Shown here: positions 32,897-34,141 of the stretch, piece after piece
Numbering within the stretch: position 1 is the stretch's first letter
Layout: every line of letters begins with the position of its first letter
Origin: a virus
DNA length: 34,141 nucleotides
IMG/VR virus record: IMGVR_UViG_3300020463_000063
Location: 1-34,141 of that record
Strand: one strand, 5' to 3'
Notes under the pieces: generated by a model
What the model was told of the DNA's origin: nothing
Seen by the model: the letters and a program-made list of their open reading frames with translations, nothing else
Databases searched by the model: none
Program-made: the position numbers and the translations under genes

Positions 32897-32899
32897 ATA
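32892..32899 (+). promoter_or_regulatory. Late-promoter-like motif before desaturase gene
   Basis: GATAAATA overlaps the oxygenase stop codon and ends five bases before the desaturase ATG. The intervening GGAAT also looks like a ribosome site for the same ATG. Either a short-leader late promoter or a chance overlap of an AT-rich stop with a Shine-Dalgarno. Confidence 0.35.
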
Positions 32900-32904
32900 G
32901 GAAT

Positions 32905-33555
32905 ATGACATTAACAATAGCAATATTACTAGGCATTTTGTGGTCTCAAATTATATCACATTTTGGTGCTAGCATATTATTACATAGACATTATTGCCAC
33001 AATCAATTTAAAGTACCTGTATGGTTTGAAACAATTGGTTTAGCAATGTTGATGATAGCATGTATTAGAACACCAATAGGATGGATTGCGAGTCACCGTA
33101 TGCACCATAAACATTCAGACGGACCAGAGGATCCACATGCAGCTAAACATGTAGGATTTTGGAAAGTTTTATTTACTACATGGGATATAAAAAATATACC
33201 TATGACATATGCGAGAGATTTGTATAAAAATCCTAGATTAGTTTTTTGCCACAAATACTGGTTACATATATTAGTAAGTGTTAATATAGTAAGTTTTTTA
33301 ATCAGTCCTTACTTTTGGGTGGCCTTTTGTGCCGTACCATTTATCTTTGCAAAGATAGGTTTTGGATTATTAAATACAATAGGACATAATACACCAGGTG
33401 GTGCTAATGTTCCTTGGTTGAATTTATTTATTGCAGGTGAAGGCTATCATAAAAATCATCACGAAAACTTTAAAAGAGTTAGATTACATAAGTTTGATAC
33501 TGGTGGTTGGTTAGCTGAAAAATTATTTTATGACAAAAAAAGAAAAAATACTTAA
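32905..33555 (+). CDS. Membrane fatty acid desaturase (acyl-CoA/lipid delta-9 type), 216 aa
   Basis: Di-iron enzyme that puts double bonds in fatty acyl chains, in the membrane. The three His boxes are present: HRHYCH (27-32), HRMHH (64-68) and HKNHH (182-186), matching the HxxxxH / HxxHH / HxxHH set of delta-9 desaturases. HNTPGG (161-166) is a further conserved histidine site. Hydrophobic spans lie at about 4-22, 42-58, 118-134 and 137-158. At 216 aa it is short for the family (around 270-330), with trimmed ends, but no key histidine is lost. It needs electrons from ferredoxin or cytochrome b5. Eight bases separate it from the oxygenase gene. Confidence 0.9.
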   Translation: MTLTIAILLGILWSQIISHFGASILLHRHYCHNQFKVPVWFETIGLAMLMIACIRTPIGWIASHRMHHKHSDGPEDPHAAKHVGFWKVLFTTWDIKNIPMTYARDLYKNPRLVFCHKYWLHILVSVNIVSFLISPYFWVAFCAVPFIFAKIGFGLLNTIGHNTPGGANVPWLNLFIAGEGYHKNHHENFKRVRLHKFDTGGWLAEKLFYDKKRKNT

Positions 33556-34141
33556 ACAATCATTAGCGATTAGAACATTCCCTATTATTCAAGTAGAGGC
33601 AATATGTGATAACTTTAAGTACAATGATTATACAGAGGTAAAACCATTTCATTCTATAATTACAGAATGGTTAAAACCTGTCATAGACTTATCAGATTTT
33701 AAATACTTATATCCAGCAAACGGTGTTACTGAAGGCATTAACTATTGGTACATGCAAGAAGATAGAAAAATAATTAGACACAAAGATGATTATGTATGGT
33801 TGCCAGAAAGTGAAACTGGTGAAGTATTATATTTGTCAAATCCGTCATCTGCTGATGGTAATATAACAGATATACCACAAGATATTCCTGTTGTGTTAGA
33901 TATTGCACATATAGGTTCTTGTTCTAACGAAGTAAAAATAGATGTACCAGACAATGTTGAAAAAGTATTTTTCTCATTAAGTAAATGTTTTGGTTTAAGA
34001 AACTATCGTATAGGTTATTATTGGTCAAGAACACCTGATAAACAATTAGAGAGATTAATTGGTTCTGCTAAATACTATAATTATTATTCAATGAAATTAG
34101 GTGAAGAGATACTTAATAAAGTAGGGCCTACTTATGTTAAT
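33530..34141 (+). CDS. PLP-dependent aminotransferase (fold type I), cut by window end
   Basis: The first 204 residues are present; the rest lies beyond the edge. YPANGVTEGINYW (61-73) is the PLP phosphate and ring region, LSNPSSADG (102-110) the conserved NP-x-G stretch, VVLDIAHIGSCS (121-132) has the pyridine-nitrogen aspartate Asp124, and FFSLSKCFGLRNYRIGYYWS has Lys152 in the SxSKxFGLxxxRIGY pattern of class I/II aminotransferases. The ATG at 33530 lies inside the desaturase end (26-base overlap) without a clear ribosome site, suggesting coupling. It is unrelated in subclass to the DegT-type enzyme. Substrate unknown, possibly an amino acid linked to the island. Confidence 0.8.
   Translation, partial: MTKKEKILKQSLAIRTFPIIQVEAICDNFKYNDYTEVKPFHSIITEWLKPVIDLSDFKYLYPANGVTEGINYWYMQEDRKIIRHKDDYVWLPESETGEVLYLSNPSSADGNITDIPQDIPVVLDIAHIGSCSNEVKIDVPDNVEKVFFSLSKCFGLRNYRIGYYWSRTPDKQLERLIGSAKYYNYYSMKLGEEILNKVGPTYVN

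Noticed and set aside
1-34141. tRNA genes, CRISPR arrays, integrase or attachment sites
   Set aside because: No cloverleaf, spaced direct repeats or recombinase motif was seen on either strand.

Overview
The window is a very AT-rich, densely coded segment of a T4-like marine myovirus. The closest parallels I recognise are cyanomyoviruses and pelagimyophages. The host is not shown directly; a SAR11-type or other low-GC marine bacterium would fit the base composition. The phage assignment rests on a baseplate block with T4 gp25, gp6, gp7, gp8 and PAAR relatives, a gp10-type N-terminal domain, and copies of the T4-type late promoter motif (NATAAATA) in almost every larger intergenic gap.

Layout. 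(1) 1-946, minus strand: a ferredoxin cut by the window edge and three small proteins of unknown function, probably read from a sigma70-like promoter at 973-1001. (2) 1019-20893, plus strand: small leader genes (lipoprotein-like, Cys-rich, 69 aa), then PAAR tip, gp25, gp6, gp7, a fibre cassette, gp8, a 2088-aa virion protein, three more virion or fibre-like genes, a sugar-nucleotide epimerase and a conserved hypothetical. (3) 20879-32239, minus strand: fourteen overlapping or abutting genes forming one operon. They encode glycosyltransferases, four nitroreductase-like flavoproteins, a methyltransferase, a NodU/CmcH-type carbamoyltransferase, a radical SAM protein, a DegT-type PLP aminotransferase, an SGNH hydrolase and a kinase-like protein. 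(4) 32279-34141, plus strand: a 2-oxoglutarate/Fe(II) oxygenase-like protein, a membrane fatty acid desaturase and a PLP aminotransferase cut by the window end. Regions 3 and 4 diverge from one 18-bp perfect palindrome that carries a late promoter motif on each strand.

Working together. Region 2 builds the baseplate and its fibres. Regions 3 and 4 look like an auxiliary biosynthetic island that makes, attaches and trims a modified sugar or small molecule. Because its only visible promoter is of the late type, I infer that it acts during virion assembly, to decorate either the virion or the host envelope. The ferredoxin could supply electrons to the radical SAM and desaturase enzymes.

No stretch over 300 bases lacks a gene. 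I saw no tRNA, rRNA, CRISPR array, insertion sequence, integrase or attachment site. A genome-scale signal also stands out: GATC is almost absent, and the three copies I found are all GGATCC.
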